The notes beneath the pieces were generated by a model, which saw only the letters and a list, made by a program, of their open reading frames with translations, ran no database searches and had not been told where the DNA came from. Below, piece after piece: positions 53,341-63,345 of a stretch of 64,000 bases of DNA (positions are counted from its first letter, which is position 1; each line of letters starts with the position of its first letter). Source of the stretch: Bradyrhizobium tropiciagri. GTDB taxonomy: Bacteria > Pseudomonadota > Alphaproteobacteria > Rhizobiales > Xanthobacteraceae. Both the position numbers and the translations under genes were made by a program. The DNA lies in NCBI RefSeq assembly GCF_018130505.1, contig NZ_JAFCKH010000018.1, forward strand, positions 45,047 through 109,046. The letters are read 5' to 3'.

Positions 53341-53541
53341 ATGAACCACTCGATCTATAGCGCAGATCGCACGACGCATCTGAAGATCGTCGTGGTTGCA
53401 TTGGTCGCCGGTATCCTGGTCGCAGGTTTTGGAATCACGATGCACAACCCGTCGGACGAGGGTTACGCCCAGACGGCGCGTGTGATGAAGGCCGGAAAGC
53501 CGGTCGCGATCACAAGCTCGAGCAACTCGCTGGTCCGCTGA
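53341..53541 (+). CDS. Small membrane protein (66 aa)
   Basis: GGAG lies before ATG 53341. The product is MNHSIYSADRTTHLKIVVVA, then one helix LVAGILVAGFGITM and a polar exported tail ending SSSNSLVR. It is single-pass, probably with its C-terminus outside. I recall similar short proteins in Bradyrhizobium; function is unknown. A strong terminator follows at 53654. Confidence 0.65.
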   Translation: MNHSIYSADRTTHLKIVVVALVAGILVAGFGITMHNPSDEGYAQTARVMKAGKPVAITSSSNSLVR

Positions 53542-53653
53542 TCGGCAGGCTCGCAAACAGGAGAGTTTCACGGAATTCACGTAGTCTCTTTACAGCCCCC
53601 CAAAGTCGCTACGTGGATATTTAAGACCCCCAACTACCCCCAAGTTGACTATC

Positions 53654-53689
53654 GAAAACGCCCGCTCCCCACGGGCGTTTTCTTTTTTT
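53654..53689 (+). terminator. Strong Rho-independent terminator
   Basis: The arms GAAAACGCCCG and CGGGCGTTTTC enclose a 7-base loop and are followed by seven T. It ends the 66-aa gene transcript. The A-rich left arm makes it usable in reverse. Confidence 0.85.
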
Positions 53690-53750
53690 ACGGGTAGCGC
53701 GTCGCATCTGCGGATGCGACGGCAGAACTGCACACAGCTCTATCCCCCGT

Positions 53751-53836
53751 CATTGCGAGCGCAGCGAAGCGATCCATTGCCACCGAGTACACGGAGCGAT
53801 GGATTGCTTCGTCGCCGTCGCTCCTCGCCATGACGC
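53751..53836. repeat. Long palindromic repeat (CGTCATTGCGAGCG type)
   Basis: CGTCATTGCGAGCGCAGCGA and, about 40 bases later, an inverted TCGCTCCTCGCCATGACG form long arms. Internal GATCCATTGC and GATGGATTGC arms also pair. This is the best-known dispersed repeat type in Bradyrhizobium. It lies just beyond the anti-sigma gene stop. Confidence 0.75.
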
Positions 53837-53846
53837 CTGAGACGGG

Positions 53847-54779
53847 TTACCGCGGCGGCGCGGTCGGCGAGCCCTGCACCGTTTCGATCAGCTTGCCGGT
53901 GAAAATCGGCGCCGAGGTCGGTTGGCCGCTCGGCGAGCCGCCGGCCTGCTCGACGGTCACGGCGTAGGTGGCGCCGTTGATCACGTCAGGGTCGTAGCCC
54001 GACAGCAGCGGCGCCGCTGTGAAGTCGCCGGCGCCGATCACGCCGAGCGAGCGCGGCTGCGGCAGCTTGTCGGAGATCAGCCACAGCTCAAAACTCTTGC
54101 CGGGCTCGGCGGTGGCGCCGACTTTGCGCACCGTAAAATTCTTCGTCGCGCCGTCGATGGTCATGATGAACGCCGGCCCGCCGCTCGGCCCTTGCAGCAG
54201 CGCGACATATTGCGCCGACGGCGCGAGCGCCGGTGCCGGCACCTTCACTTCCACCGTCTGAATCCGCGGCTTGGGCCGGATCGCTTCCGGCAAGGCGTCG
54301 GGCTGGAAGATCTGCAAGCCCAGCATCAGGAGCAGCGCGGCCGCGATCGCGCTCGCCGCCGAGGCGATGCCGCGCCAGCGCTTGACGCGGCTCGCGAGCG
54401 CGATGACGTTGCCGTCGTCGGCGACCGGCGGCGGCACGATCTCGGCAGGCGCGGCCTCCGCACCGAACTCGGGTTCATCCGCCAGCAGCGACGACGGAGG
54501 TGGCGGGGGCGGTGGTGGCGGCTCGGGCAGCACCAGCGGCAATTGCGGCTCGCTGGCACGGAAGACCGCGGCCTTGATGTTGTCCCAGACCACCGCGCGC
54601 GGCTCGACGGCGCCGACCATCTGGTTCAGCGAGGCGAGCCTGAGCTCCCATGCCTGCACGACGCCGACGAACTCCGTATCGACGGCCATCATGGTCTCGA
54701 CCTGCGTGCGCTCCTCGGCGTCGAGCGTGCCGAGCGCGTATTCCGCCGCGAGCGCGATATGGTCTTCGCTATAGGCCAT
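53847..54779 (-). CDS. Anti-sigma factor, RskA-like
   Basis: The product of about 310 aa has an N-terminal sigma-binding part (YSEDHIALAAEYALGTLDAE, then RTQVETMMAVDTEFVGVVQA). A Pro run follows, then one membrane helix (IASAASAIAAALLLMLGLQI). The exported C-terminal RskA domain reads FELWLISDKLPQPRSLGVIG. It should hold the adjacent ECF sigma factor inactive at the membrane. It is 18 bases from the sigma gene stop. The zinc-binding H-x3-C-x2-C motif is absent, as in RskA itself. Confidence 0.85.
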   Translation of the reverse strand: MAYSEDHIALAAEYALGTLDAEERTQVETMMAVDTEFVGVVQAWELRLASLNQMVGAVEPRAVVWDNIKAAVFRASEPQLPLVLPEPPPPPPPPPSSLLADEPEFGAEAAPAEIVPPPVADDGNVIALASRVKRWRGIASAASAIAAALLLMLGLQIFQPDALPEAIRPKPRIQTVEVKVPAPALAPSAQYVALLQGPSGGPAFIMTIDGATKNFTVRKVGATAEPGKSFELWLISDKLPQPRSLGVIGAGDFTAAPLLSGYDPDVINGATYAVTVEQAGGSPSGQPTSAPIFTGKLIETVQGSPTAPPR

Positions 54780-54797
54780 CAATCACAGTCCAAGAAC

Positions 54798-55343
54798 TCA
54801 CAGCCCGAGACACTCGCGGATTTCCATCAGGCTGCGGCGCAGCCAGGTCTTCACCGTATTGACCGGCGTCTCGAACTTTGCGGCGAGCTGCTCGCGGCTC
54901 CAGCCGTTGTAATAGGCGAGCAGCACGAGCTTCTGACGATCGGGCTCCAGCCGGCCGACGCATTCCAGCAGCCGCTTCAATTCTTCCGTCATTTCCCGTC
55001 GTGCCAGCGGATCGGGCTGGTCGGCGGCCACCTCCATCGCGGCCGGCTCCTCCTCCATCGAGACCTCGCCGCGCTTGCGCACGACATCGATGGCGCGGTT
55101 GCGCGCGATCGAGGTCATCCAGGTGATCGGGGAAGCCAGGGCCGGATTGAACTGGCCGGCGCTGTTCCAGATCTTGACGTATGTCTCCTGCAGGACCTCC
55201 TCGGCGAGATCCTGACGACGCAAGATACGGAGCACGACGCCAAAGAGTTTCGCCCGGGTCGCGGCGTAGAGGCGCTCAAAGGCGGCCTCGTCCCCCTTCG
55301 CAACGGCGGCGATCAGCCAGACCAGCTCAGCTGGCGTCAGCAT
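54798..55343 (-). CDS. ECF-type sigma-70 factor (SigK-like)
   Basis: The 181-aa product has region 2 (AFERLYAATRAKLFGVVLRI, LQETYVKIWNSAGQFNPALA, ITWMTSIARNRAIDVVRKRG) and region 4 (RLEPDRQKLVLLAYYNGWSR, EQLAAKFETPVNTVKTWLRR). It pairs with the RskA-like gene immediately downstream. The regulon is unknown; the SigK/RskA pair elsewhere responds to redox or envelope signals. Confidence 0.92.
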   Translation of the reverse strand: MLTPAELVWLIAAVAKGDEAAFERLYAATRAKLFGVVLRILRRQDLAEEVLQETYVKIWNSAGQFNPALASPITWMTSIARNRAIDVVRKRGEVSMEEEPAAMEVAADQPDPLARREMTEELKRLLECVGRLEPDRQKLVLLAYYNGWSREQLAAKFETPVNTVKTWLRRSLMEIRECLGL

Positions 55344-55542
55344 TCAGCGCCCCCCAAAGCCCGCGTCCCCCTCGCCTCATCGCCAATCGTATGACCGACC
55401 GTCTCGTGACCAATTGTGTCCGGACGGTAGCATAGTTTGGCGCAGCGAGGTCCACCAGCGCCGCAGGCTGTGGACATCCTCAAACGAAAACCCGGACCTT
55501 ACGGCCCGGGTTGCGATGGGATCGGCGATAGAGGCAGAAGCG

Positions 55543-55962
55543 TCAGGCGATGACGCCGAGCCGGGCGCGCATCAGCCCGATCGAATCCATGTCGGCCTGC
55601 TCGCGGGCATTCTCTTCGGCACGCTCGCGGGCCTGGTCGCGCTCGTCGAGCAGCTCGACCTTCTTGAGCTCCTCGAAGGCTTCCGCCAGCAGCGCCTTGG
55701 CGTCCTCGAGCTGGACCCGCAGCTCTTCGGCCGAGCGGGTCAGGTTCTCGCGGCGCTGGATCGCGGCCTTGGCGTAGGTCGGATAGGCGAAATGGGAGGG
55801 ATCGTTGATCCCGGCGCGCTCCTGCTCGGTCTGGATCTCGCGCTCGAGCTCCACCGACATGCGCTGGAAGTCGGCGATCATGCCTTCGATCTGGGTAACC
55901 CGACGGCGCTTTTCATCGACCTGAAACTTCTTCAGGCGGATCAGCGTTTCACGTGACTTCAT
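55543..55962 (-). CDS. fliJ: Flagellar export chaperone FliJ-like
   Basis: The 139-aa product is almost entirely coiled coil: RETLIRLKKFQVDEKRRRVT, then RMSVELEREIQTEQERAGIN and EELKKVELLDERDQARERAE. Position directly after fliI on the same strand, length and heptad pattern fit FliJ, which links the ATPase to FlhA. Sequence conservation in this family is weak, so context carries much of the weight. Confidence 0.85.
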   Translation of the reverse strand: MKSRETLIRLKKFQVDEKRRRVTQIEGMIADFQRMSVELEREIQTEQERAGINDPSHFAYPTYAKAAIQRRENLTRSAEELRVQLEDAKALLAEAFEELKKVELLDERDQARERAEENAREQADMDSIGLMRARLGVIA

Positions 55963-56071
55963 CGACTCATACTCCCCAGAAGTCCCGGGCTTGAACGCGG
56001 GACAGTGCCGGCTTCCCGCTGGGCCCCGCCGGCATGGCTAATCGTGTGCCGGAGATGATGGCCTGACAAAG

Positions 56072-57397
56072 TTAGCGTTCCGTTTCCAAACTCGACAGGA
56101 TTTGAGCGAGTTGCCGGTAGCCATCACCAAGGCTGGTGGCCTCGTCCTTGGCCTGGCGCAGGAAAGTTTCCAGCGGCTCGTGCAGCCGAATCGCCTCGTC
56201 GACCTCGGCGCTGGAACCCGGCCGGTAGGCGCCGAGCCGGATCAATTCCTCCATGTCGGCATAGGTCGCCATCACCTGGCGCGCCTTGGTGATGAAGGGC
56301 AGGAAGGCGGGATCGGCCGACTTCGGCATGGTGCGCGAGACCGATTTGAGGATGTTGATCGCCGGATAGCGGCCGCGCTCGGCGATCGAGCGCTGCATCA
56401 CGATATGGCCGTCGAGGATACCGCGGACCGCGTCCGCGATCGGCTCGTTGTGATCGTCGCCGTCGACCAGCACCGTGAAGATCGCCGTGATGGCGCCGGC
56501 GCCGGTGCCCGGCCCGGCCCGCTCCAGCAACTTCGGCAGTTCGGTGAACACGGTCGGCGTGTAGCCCTTGGCGGTCGGCGGCTCGCCGGCGGACAGGCCG
56601 ATTTCGCGCTGCGCCATCGCAAAGCGCGTCACCGAGTCCATCAGGCACAGCACGTCCTGGTCCTCGTCGCGAAAATACTCGGCGATCGACAGGGTCAGGT
56701 AGGCCGCCTGGCGCCGCATCAGCGCCGGCTCGTCCGAGGTCGCGACCACCACGACCGAGCGGGCCAGCCCCTCCTCGCCGAGGTCCTCCTGCAAGAATTC
56801 CTGCACCTCGCGGCCGCGCTCGCCGATCAGCCCGATCACCGAGATCGCGGCATCGACATTGCGCGCCAGCATCGACAGCAGCACCGACTTGCCGACGCCG
56901 GAGCCGGCGAAGATGCCGAGCCGCTGGCCGCGGCAGCAAGTCAGGAAGGTGTTGAGCCCGCGCACGCCGAGATCGAGCGGCGGCCCCACGCGTCTGCGCG
57001 AATGCGCCGGCGGCGGCAGGTTGCGATAGGGCATCGGCGATGCGCCCTGCTGCAGCGGACCCTTGCCGTCGATCGGCTCGCCCATCGCATTGACGACGCG
57101 GCCGAGCCAGGCCGGCGACGGTCGCACCTGGCTCGCCGCATTGGCGATCACGGCGCGGCAGCCGCGCCGCACGCCTTCGAGTCCACCGAACGGCATCACC
57201 ACCGCGTTTTCGCCGGAGAAGCCGATCACCTCGGCCGGGATGAAGCGCCCGCTGCCGACATCGATCACGATGCGGGCGCCGACCGACATTGCGTGGATGG
57301 GACCCGCGATCTCCACCATGAGGCCGCGAACGCCGACCACACGGCCATAAATATTGACGCCGTCGATGTCGCCGATCTGCTCCGCGAGGGCCTTCAT
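56072..57397 (-). CDS. fliI: Flagellum-specific ATPase FliI
   Basis: The 441-aa product has Walker A ([20 protein letters not shown]), the [15 protein letters not shown] block and Walker B ([20 protein letters not shown]). [20 protein letters not shown] follows, as in type III secretion ATPases. It energises export of flagellar subunits. fliJ follows after about 110 bases. A CtrA-like box sits 40 bases upstream of the start. Confidence 0.95.
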   Translation of the reverse strand: MKALAEQIGDIDGVNIYGRVVGVRGLMVEIAGPIHAMSVGARIVIDVGSGRFIPAEVIGFSGENAVVMPFGGLEGVRRGCRAVIANAASQVRPSPAWLGRVVNAMGEPIDGKGPLQQGASPMPYRNLPPPAHSRRRVGPPLDLGVRGLNTFLTCCRGQRLGIFAGSGVGKSVLLSMLARNVDAAISVIGLIGERGREVQEFLQEDLGEEGLARSVVVVATSDEPALMRRQAAYLTLSIAEYFRDEDQDVLCLMDSVTRFAMAQREIGLSAGEPPTAKGYTPTVFTELPKLLERAGPGTGAGAITAIFTVLVDGDDHNEPIADAVRGILDGHIVMQRSIAERGRYPAINILKSVSRTMPKSADPAFLPFITKARQVMATYADMEELIRLGAYRPGSSAEVDEAIRLHEPLETFLRQAKDEATSLGDGYRQLAQILSSLETER

Positions 57398-57436
57398 TGC
57401 GAAAACCTTAAGTTTCCACGCTTTTGGCCCGGCCGC

Positions 57437-57451
57437 TTAACTTCGTGTTTA
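57437..57451. promoter_or_regulatory. CtrA-box-like site between fliI and ctrA
   Basis: TTAA-CTTCGTG-TTTA matches TTAA-N7-TTAA with one mismatch. It lies in the 366-base divergent region, near the fliI start, so it may activate fliI or take part in ctrA autoregulation. Confidence 0.4.
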
Positions 57452-57608
57452 CCCGCATCATTAATCATTGCGTCACTGTCTTTGGTGACTGAGGTCGCTT
57501 GCCCATCAGAAGAAGGGCGAGTCGCGAGAGTCGGTTAGGCCCGGCTCTTAATGTGGAGTATGAACGAGCGCGGATAGGAAAAGCTTCTTCTACGCAATAT
57601 CTTAGGGC

Positions 57609-57687
57609 GATTCGACAAAAATTGCACGATTAGACCTTGCGCGGAAGAATCAGTTTTTGTTAACCATAGCTCGTCAGGATCCGAATC
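57609..57687 (+). promoter_or_regulatory. Three GANTC (CcrM) sites upstream of ctrA
   Basis: GATTC at 57609 and GAATC at 57647 and 57683 lie 80-155 bases before the ctrA start. In Caulobacter the methylation state of a GANTC in the ctrA P1 promoter links its transcription to fork passage. GANTC is uncommon at this GC content, so three within 80 bases is notable. Confidence 0.5.
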
Positions 57688-57763
57688 AGTTGTCAAAGGC
57701 GTTTTGTGAGTGCCGCAAGTGCGGCCGACCTGACGCCCGGAGCGGCGACTAAAGGGGACTGGC

Positions 57764-58465
<702 letters not shown>

Positions 58466-58508
58466 TCCTCCAGGGTGACGAGCCGCAAGGTTCACTCCTC
58501 CCGACCTC

Positions 58509-58540
58509 AACCCCGCCGCACCCGGCGGGGTTTTTGTTTG
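58509..58540 (+). terminator. Rho-independent terminator of ctrA
   Basis: AACCCCGCCG and CGGCGGGGTT flank a 4-base loop and are followed by TTTGTTT. It lies 44 bases after the ctrA stop. Confidence 0.85.
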
Positions 58541-58628
58541 GCTTGAACCCGCCGGTGCGCTGCGCAGACCAACGGAACGTGCAACACTTCGCGCGATTCC
58601 CGACGAATTTCCGGAAACCGGCACGATA

Positions 58629-59033
58629 ATGATCCTGCAATCCCTCGCCGGCCTGCCGGCGTTCCTGGTCTATTTCTGCACGGCGCTGATCGCCGTGGTC
58701 GTCTACCTCTTCGTCTACACGCGCGTCACGCCGCATGACGAATTCCAGTTGATCCGCGACAACCACCCGGCGGCTGCGATCGCGCTCGGCCTCAGCCTGC
58801 TCGGTTTCGTGCTGCCGGTGGTCAGCGCCATCGCCCACTCCTCCAACGTGATCGACTGCCTGATCTGGAGCATGATCGCGCTGATCGTGCAGATCATCGT
58901 GTTCTACATCGTCAAGGTCCCGGTGCCGAACCTGTCGGCGCGGATCGCGGACGGCGAGCTGGCGCCGGCGATCTGGCTCGGGCTGTCCTCGCTGGCCGCA
59001 GGCGCGCTGAACGCGGCCTGCATGATCTACTGA
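58629..59033 (+). CDS. DUF350 membrane protein
   Basis: The 134-aa product has four membrane helices, with TPHDEFQLIRDNHPAAAIAL, the DUF350 signature, between the first two. The last helices include IWLGLSSLAAGALNAACMIY. DUF350 proteins (YjfL) are usually encoded with DUF1190 and glutathionylspermidine-synthase-like genes, as here. The ATG of the next gene follows the stop after one base. Confidence 0.88.
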   Translation: MILQSLAGLPAFLVYFCTALIAVVVYLFVYTRVTPHDEFQLIRDNHPAAAIALGLSLLGFVLPVVSAIAHSSNVIDCLIWSMIALIVQIIVFYIVKVPVPNLSARIADGELAPAIWLGLSSLAAGALNAACMIY

Positions 59034-59034
59034 C

Positions 59035-59448
59035 ATGACGCGCAAACCGGATCCGCAGTTCGGCAAGCGGCAGCCGCTGGTGCCCAAGGTGGCGCCGCCG
59101 CGCCCGCCGGGTCCGCCCGTCAAGCGCTCCAACCATGTCGCGCTGCTGGTGATGGGCACGCTCGCGGTCGGCGGCAGCGCCTACGCGCTGATGCCGCGCC
59201 AGAACTGCGTGCCGCCGCCACCGCCGCCGCCCGGCGTGACCGCGCCGGTCACCCCGCAGCCCGGCGCCGACTGCACCTCGCGCAGTTCGTCTTCCGGCGG
59301 CAGCGGCGGCCGCTCGTCACGCAGCAGCTTCTTCGATTCCTCATCGAGCAGTTCCTCGTCGTCCTCCAGTTCGTCTTCCTCCAGCTCCTCGGTGAGCCGC
59401 GGCGGCTTCGGCTCGTTCGCCCATGCCTTCGGCTTCAGCAGCGGCTGA
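59035..59448 (+). CDS. Ser-rich exported protein, DUF1190/YjfM-position
   Basis: The 137-aa product has a basic Pro-rich N-terminus, then a membrane helix (NHVALLVMGTLAVGGSAYAL) and a Pro run. A very long Ser tract follows (about residues 85-118), and it ends GGFGSFAHAFGFSSG. Position between DUF350 and the synthase-like gene fits the YjfM/DUF1190 member of this cluster. The Ser tract means low complexity, so similarity is hard to judge. Confidence 0.6.
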   Translation: MTRKPDPQFGKRQPLVPKVAPPRPPGPPVKRSNHVALLVMGTLAVGGSAYALMPRQNCVPPPPPPPGVTAPVTPQPGADCTSRSSSSGGSGGRSSRSSFFDSSSSSSSSSSSSSSSSSSVSRGGFGSFAHAFGFSSG

Positions 59449-59551
59449 CACATGCCGTGCACGTTGGCGTGTCATGGTCCCGCTTTCGCTTGCCCGGAGG
59501 ATGACGCTGATGGAAAATCGATGGCGCTGGTCGATAAGAGGAATCGGAGCC

Positions 59552-59788
59552 ATGAAACGCTCGCGCCGCGTCTGGCTGAAACTGATGGGAAGCGTCGCGG
59601 TCGGTACCGTATCGATGGGGACGATGGCGATCGGCATCACGCCGGCCGATGCCCGCAGCCGGCGCCACCACGCCGCAGCGGGGACCAAAGGCAATGCCCC
59701 GCGCCAATCCACATCCGGCGGATTTGGCGCTGCACCGCGCAAGATCGCCCGCTTCGGCGATGACGATCCTTCGCACGGCGGCAGCTAA
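59552..59788 (+). CDS. Small exported basic protein (78 aa)
   Basis: GGAG precedes ATG 59552. The product has a signal-like N-terminus (KRSRRVWLKLMGSVAVGTVS) with a possible twin-Arg, then a His/Arg/Gly-rich tail ending RKIARFGDDDPSHGGS. An earlier in-frame ATG at 59510 exists. It lies inside the DUF350 cluster, 38 bases before the synthase-like gene. The family is not known to me. Confidence 0.5.
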   Translation: MKRSRRVWLKLMGSVAVGTVSMGTMAIGITPADARSRRHHAAAGTKGNAPRQSTSGGFGAAPRKIARFGDDDPSHGGS

Positions 59789-59826
59789 ACCAACCTGACA
59801 TCAACCCGGCGGCCACGGTCCGGCTC

Positions 59827-60984
59827 ATGCAACGCATCACCTGCCCCGAGCGTGACGATTGGCGGGCCACGGCCGAGAGCGCCGGCTTCACCTTCCACAC
59901 CATCGACGGCGAACGCTATTGGGACGAGCGCGCCTATTACGCGTTCACGCTGGATGAGATCGAGCGCGCGATCGAGACGCCGACCGGCGAGCTCGACGCG
60001 ATGTGCCTCGAACTGGCCGCCCGCGCCGTCAAGGATGAACGCAGTCTGCGCCGGCTGAAGATACCCGAAGCGTTCTGGGATCTCATCGCCACGAGCTGGC
60101 GGCGCAAGGAGCCGAGCCTCTACGGCCGGTTCGATCTCAAATTCGACGGCAGCGGCCCGGCCAAGCTGCTCGAATACAATGCCGACACGCCGACTTCGAT
60201 CTTCGAGGCGGCGGTGTTTCAATGGACCTGGCTCGAACAGGCGATCGAGCGCAACATCATCCCGAAGCGCGCCGACCAGTTCAACTCGATCCATGACAGG
60301 CTGATCGAAGCCTGGAAGAAGCTCGGCAGCCGCTATCCGCTGCATCTCACCGGCATGACCGGCAATGCCGAGGACGCCGGCACGCTGGCCTATCTCGAGG
60401 ACACCGCGGTGCAGGCCGGCCTGAAGACCACGACCCTCGACATCGAGGAGATCGGGCTGCGCGACGACGGCGCGTTCGTCGACCTCGACGATGAGCCGAT
60501 CGCGCTCGCCTTCAAGCTCTATCCCTGGGAGTGGATGTTCCACGACGCGTTCGGCAAGAACCTCGCGGCGGCGCCGACGCGCTGGATCGAGCCGCCGTGG
60601 AAGGCGATCCTGTCCAACAAGGGCATCCTGCCGCTGCTGTGGGAGATGTTTCCGAACCACCCCAATCTGCTGCCGGCCTATTTCGAGGACGACCCGCAGG
60701 CCGCGAGCCTTGGCAGCTCGTTCGTGCGCAAGCCGATCTATTCACGCGAGGGCGCCAATGTCGCGCTCGTCAGTGCCGGCACGACACTGGTCGAACAGCA
60801 AGGCCCCTACGGCGCCGAAGGCTTCGTCCGCCAGGCGCTGGCGCCGCTGCCGAATTTCTCCGGCCAGTACCCGGTGCTCGGCAGCTGGCTGGTCGACCAC
60901 ACGCCGTGCGGCCTGTCGATCCGCGAAGACGAGAACCCGATCACCGGCAACACGTCCCGCTTCCTGCCGCATGCGATATTGTGA
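59827..60984 (+). CDS. Glutathionylspermidine synthase-like ATP-grasp protein (YgiC/YjfC type)
   Basis: The 385-aa product begins MQRITCPERDDWRATAESAG. It has PSLYGRFDLKFDGSGPAKLL, EYNADTPTSIFEAAVFQWTW, the ATP-grasp loop SSFVRKPIYSREGANVALV and a closing HTPCGLSIREDENPITGNTS. This matches the C-terminal synthase domain of GspSA without the amidase. The E. coli relatives lack known spermidine ligase activity, so the reaction (an amide ligation) is uncertain. It is the last gene of the DUF350 cluster. Confidence 0.9.
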   Translation: MQRITCPERDDWRATAESAGFTFHTIDGERYWDERAYYAFTLDEIERAIETPTGELDAMCLELAARAVKDERSLRRLKIPEAFWDLIATSWRRKEPSLYGRFDLKFDGSGPAKLLEYNADTPTSIFEAAVFQWTWLEQAIERNIIPKRADQFNSIHDRLIEAWKKLGSRYPLHLTGMTGNAEDAGTLAYLEDTAVQAGLKTTTLDIEEIGLRDDGAFVDLDDEPIALAFKLYPWEWMFHDAFGKNLAAAPTRWIEPPWKAILSNKGILPLLWEMFPNHPNLLPAYFEDDPQAASLGSSFVRKPIYSREGANVALVSAGTTLVEQQGPYGAEGFVRQALAPLPNFSGQYPVLGSWLVDHTPCGLSIREDENPITGNTSRFLPHAIL

Positions 60985-61017
60985 CTAGCAATTCCAACGC
61001 GCTTGGCGCTCCTTCCC

Positions 61018-61120
61018 CGTCATCCTGAGGTGCGAGCCCTTGCGAGCCTCGAAGGATGCGCGGCCCGGCTGGTGGCCGTCGACCCTTCGAGACGCGCTGC
61101 GCGCTCCTCAGGGTGACGGA
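61018..61120. repeat. Palindromic repeat (GTCATCCTGAGG type)
   Basis: GTCATCCTGAGGTGCGAGCC at the left and an inverted CTCCTCAGGGTGAC at the right, with internal CTCGAAGGATG and ACCCTTCGAG arms, form a long hairpin. It is a dispersed repeat type known in Bradyrhizobium. It lies between the convergent synthase-like and cheR genes. Confidence 0.75.
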
Positions 61121-61147
61121 ACCGGCAATTTCGCTTTCGTGGTCCGA

Positions 61148-62020
61148 CTAACGCGCGGCCGAAGCCACAGCCTTCAGCACATGCGGCGCCGCACCGGCGC
61201 GCGCAACCGGGGCGGTGCTCGGCTGATAGAGGCCGCGGCGATCGGGATAAGGCCGGAACACACTGGTGATCCCGACCACCGACTCCGCCGCGCCCAGTGC
61301 CAGCACGCCATCGGGCTCGAGCACGCGCGCCAGCTTGCCGAAGATCGCCGCCTTGGTCGGCTGGTCGAAATAGATCAGCACATTGCGGCAGAAGATCACG
61401 TCGAAGGTGCCGAGATGCGCGAAATCCTGCAGCAGGTTGAGCTGGCGGTGCTGCACCATGCCGCGGATGTCGGCGTTGAGCTGCCAGAGTTCGCCCTGCT
61501 GTGCGAAGTATTTCACCAGCATCTGGATCGGCAGCCCGCGCTGCACCTCGAACTGGCTGAACAGGCCGGCCCTGGCCTTCTCCAGCACCGCCTGCGACAG
61601 ATCGGTGGCGACGATCTCGATGCGCCAACCCGTGAACAGCGCGGTCATCTCCTTGACCAGCATCGCGATCGAATAGGGCTCCTGCCCCGTCGAGCCGGCA
61701 GCGCACCAGATTCGCAAGGCACGGCGGCCGGCGCGCGCTTGCGCGAGGCCGGGCAGCACCGTGTCCTTCAGATGATCGAACGGGATCTTGTCGCGGAAGA
61801 AGAAGGTCTCGTTGGTGGTCATCGCCTCGACCACTTCCGATGTCAGCGCCTCGGCGCCGCCCTTGATCCGCTGAACCAGTTCGGGGATGCCGGCGAGGTT
61901 CGACCTTCGCGCCAGCGGCACGAGGCGGCTCTCGACGAGGTACTGCTTGTCAGCCGACAGATCGAGACCGGAACGTTCCTTCAGCAGCTTGCGCAGATAC
62001 TCGTAGTCCAGCGGCGTCAC
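61148..62020 (-). CDS. cheR: Chemotaxis methyltransferase CheR
   Basis: GTG 62020 overlaps the cheB stop (GTGA), giving 290 aa. The N-terminal helical part includes [53 protein letters not shown] (SAM site) and [18 protein letters not shown] follow. CheR methylates Glu residues of chemoreceptors. A longer frame upstream lies wholly within cheB and is rejected. Confidence 0.94.
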   Translation of the reverse strand: MTPLDYEYLRKLLKERSGLDLSADKQYLVESRLVPLARRSNLAGIPELVQRIKGGAEALTSEVVEAMTTNETFFFRDKIPFDHLKDTVLPGLAQARAGRRALRIWCAAGSTGQEPYSIAMLVKEMTALFTGWRIEIVATDLSQAVLEKARAGLFSQFEVQRGLPIQMLVKYFAQQGELWQLNADIRGMVQHRQLNLLQDFAHLGTFDVIFCRNVLIYFDQPTKAAIFGKLARVLEPDGVLALGAAESVVGITSVFRPYPDRRGLYQPSTAPVARAGAAPHVLKAVASAAR

Positions 62021-63192
62021 GAACGGTCTCCCGAAAACACGCGAACAAGTTTCGGTGCGATCTGATTGAGCGGCAGCACGGCGGCGCAGATCCCGGCATT
62101 GGCGGCCGCGCCGGGCATGCCCCACACCACGCTGGTCGCCTCGTCCTGCGCGATCACGCTGCCGCCGGCAGCGACGATGTCCTTGCCGCCGCGCATGCCG
62201 TCCGAGCCCATGCCGGTCAGGATCACCGACATAATGCTGCCCTGCCAGACGTCGATCGCCGACGAGAACAGCGGATCGACCGCGGGCTTGCAGAAATTGA
62301 CCGGCGGTCCGTCGTCGAGCGCGATCACGGCGTCGATGCCGTGGCGGGCGACACGCATGTGGCGGCCGCCCGGCGCGAGATAAATCTGCCCCGCCTTGAT
62401 GGCCTCGCCGTCGACGGCCTCATGCGCCGGACGCTTGCTGGTGCGGGCGAGATGCTCGGCGAGAATGGTGGTGAAGGTCGGCGGCATGTGCTGGGTGATC
62501 AGCACCGGGAAACGGTCGATCACCGGTCCGATCTCGGCGACCAATGTCATCAACGCCTGCGGGCCGCCGGTCGAGGAACCGATCAGCAGCACCTTGGGCG
62601 GCAGCAGGCCGAACGGACGGCGAGTCAACTGGACTGGTGCGGCGGCGGGCGCAGGTGCTGCGCCCGGTGCCGCCACGCGCGGCCTGTCATGGCTCGGGGC
62701 GAGCGGCGGACTCGCCGTCGTATGCACGACACTGCGCCGCGCCCTGGCGCCGAGATGGCGGATCTTCTGGATCAGGTCGTGGCGGAAGGTTTCCGCGGCT
62801 GTCGGCTCGCGCGTGCTCTCCGGCTTCGGAATGTAATCGGACGCGCCGAGTGACAGCGCCTTCAGGCTGATCTCCGCGTTGCGGCGGGTCAGCGTCGACG
62901 CCATGATGATGACGAGGTCGCGCTTCTTGGCGAGCAGCTGCGGCAGCGCCGAGATGCCGTCGAGGTCGGGCATCTCGATGTCGAGCACCGCGACATCGGG
63001 GTTGATGCGATCGAGCTGATTGACGGCGTCGAGCCCGGTGCGCAGCGAGGCCACGACTTCCATGTCGGGCTCAGCCGCGATCCAGCGCGAGATCATGCCG
63101 CGGATCACCACGGAGTCGTCGACCACCATCACCCGCACCTTGTCGGTACGGGGCGACGTCGGGGCCGCAGCATTTGTCAACGCAACACTCAT
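62017..63192 (-). CDS. cheB: Chemotaxis methylesterase CheB
   Basis: The 391-aa product has a receiver domain ([20 protein letters not shown]; phospho-Asp in [13 protein letters not shown]). A Pro/Ala linker joins it to the esterase domain, with Ser in [20 protein letters not shown], His in [12 protein letters not shown] and Asp in [15 protein letters not shown]. It demethylates or deamidates receptors. It is coupled to cheR. Confidence 0.95.
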   Translation of the reverse strand: MSVALTNAAAPTSPRTDKVRVMVVDDSVVIRGMISRWIAAEPDMEVVASLRTGLDAVNQLDRINPDVAVLDIEMPDLDGISALPQLLAKKRDLVIIMASTLTRRNAEISLKALSLGASDYIPKPESTREPTAAETFRHDLIQKIRHLGARARRSVVHTTASPPLAPSHDRPRVAAPGAAPAPAAAPVQLTRRPFGLLPPKVLLIGSSTGGPQALMTLVAEIGPVIDRFPVLITQHMPPTFTTILAEHLARTSKRPAHEAVDGEAIKAGQIYLAPGGRHMRVARHGIDAVIALDDGPPVNFCKPAVDPLFSSAIDVWQGSIMSVILTGMGSDGMRGGKDIVAAGGSVIAQDEATSVVWGMPGAAANAGICAAVLPLNQIAPKLVRVFSGDRS

Positions 63193-63345
63193 GACTTCAC
63201 CAGCGACGCAACGCTACGCACAACATTTGCTGAGCCGGAGGTTTCCCCCGCCGGATCGAAACACTCTAGAGAAGCATGATCTGATCGGAAAACCGCTTCA
63301 CACCTTGCGCTAGCGCGGCCGTTCCGGTCCGGATCATGCCTTAAC

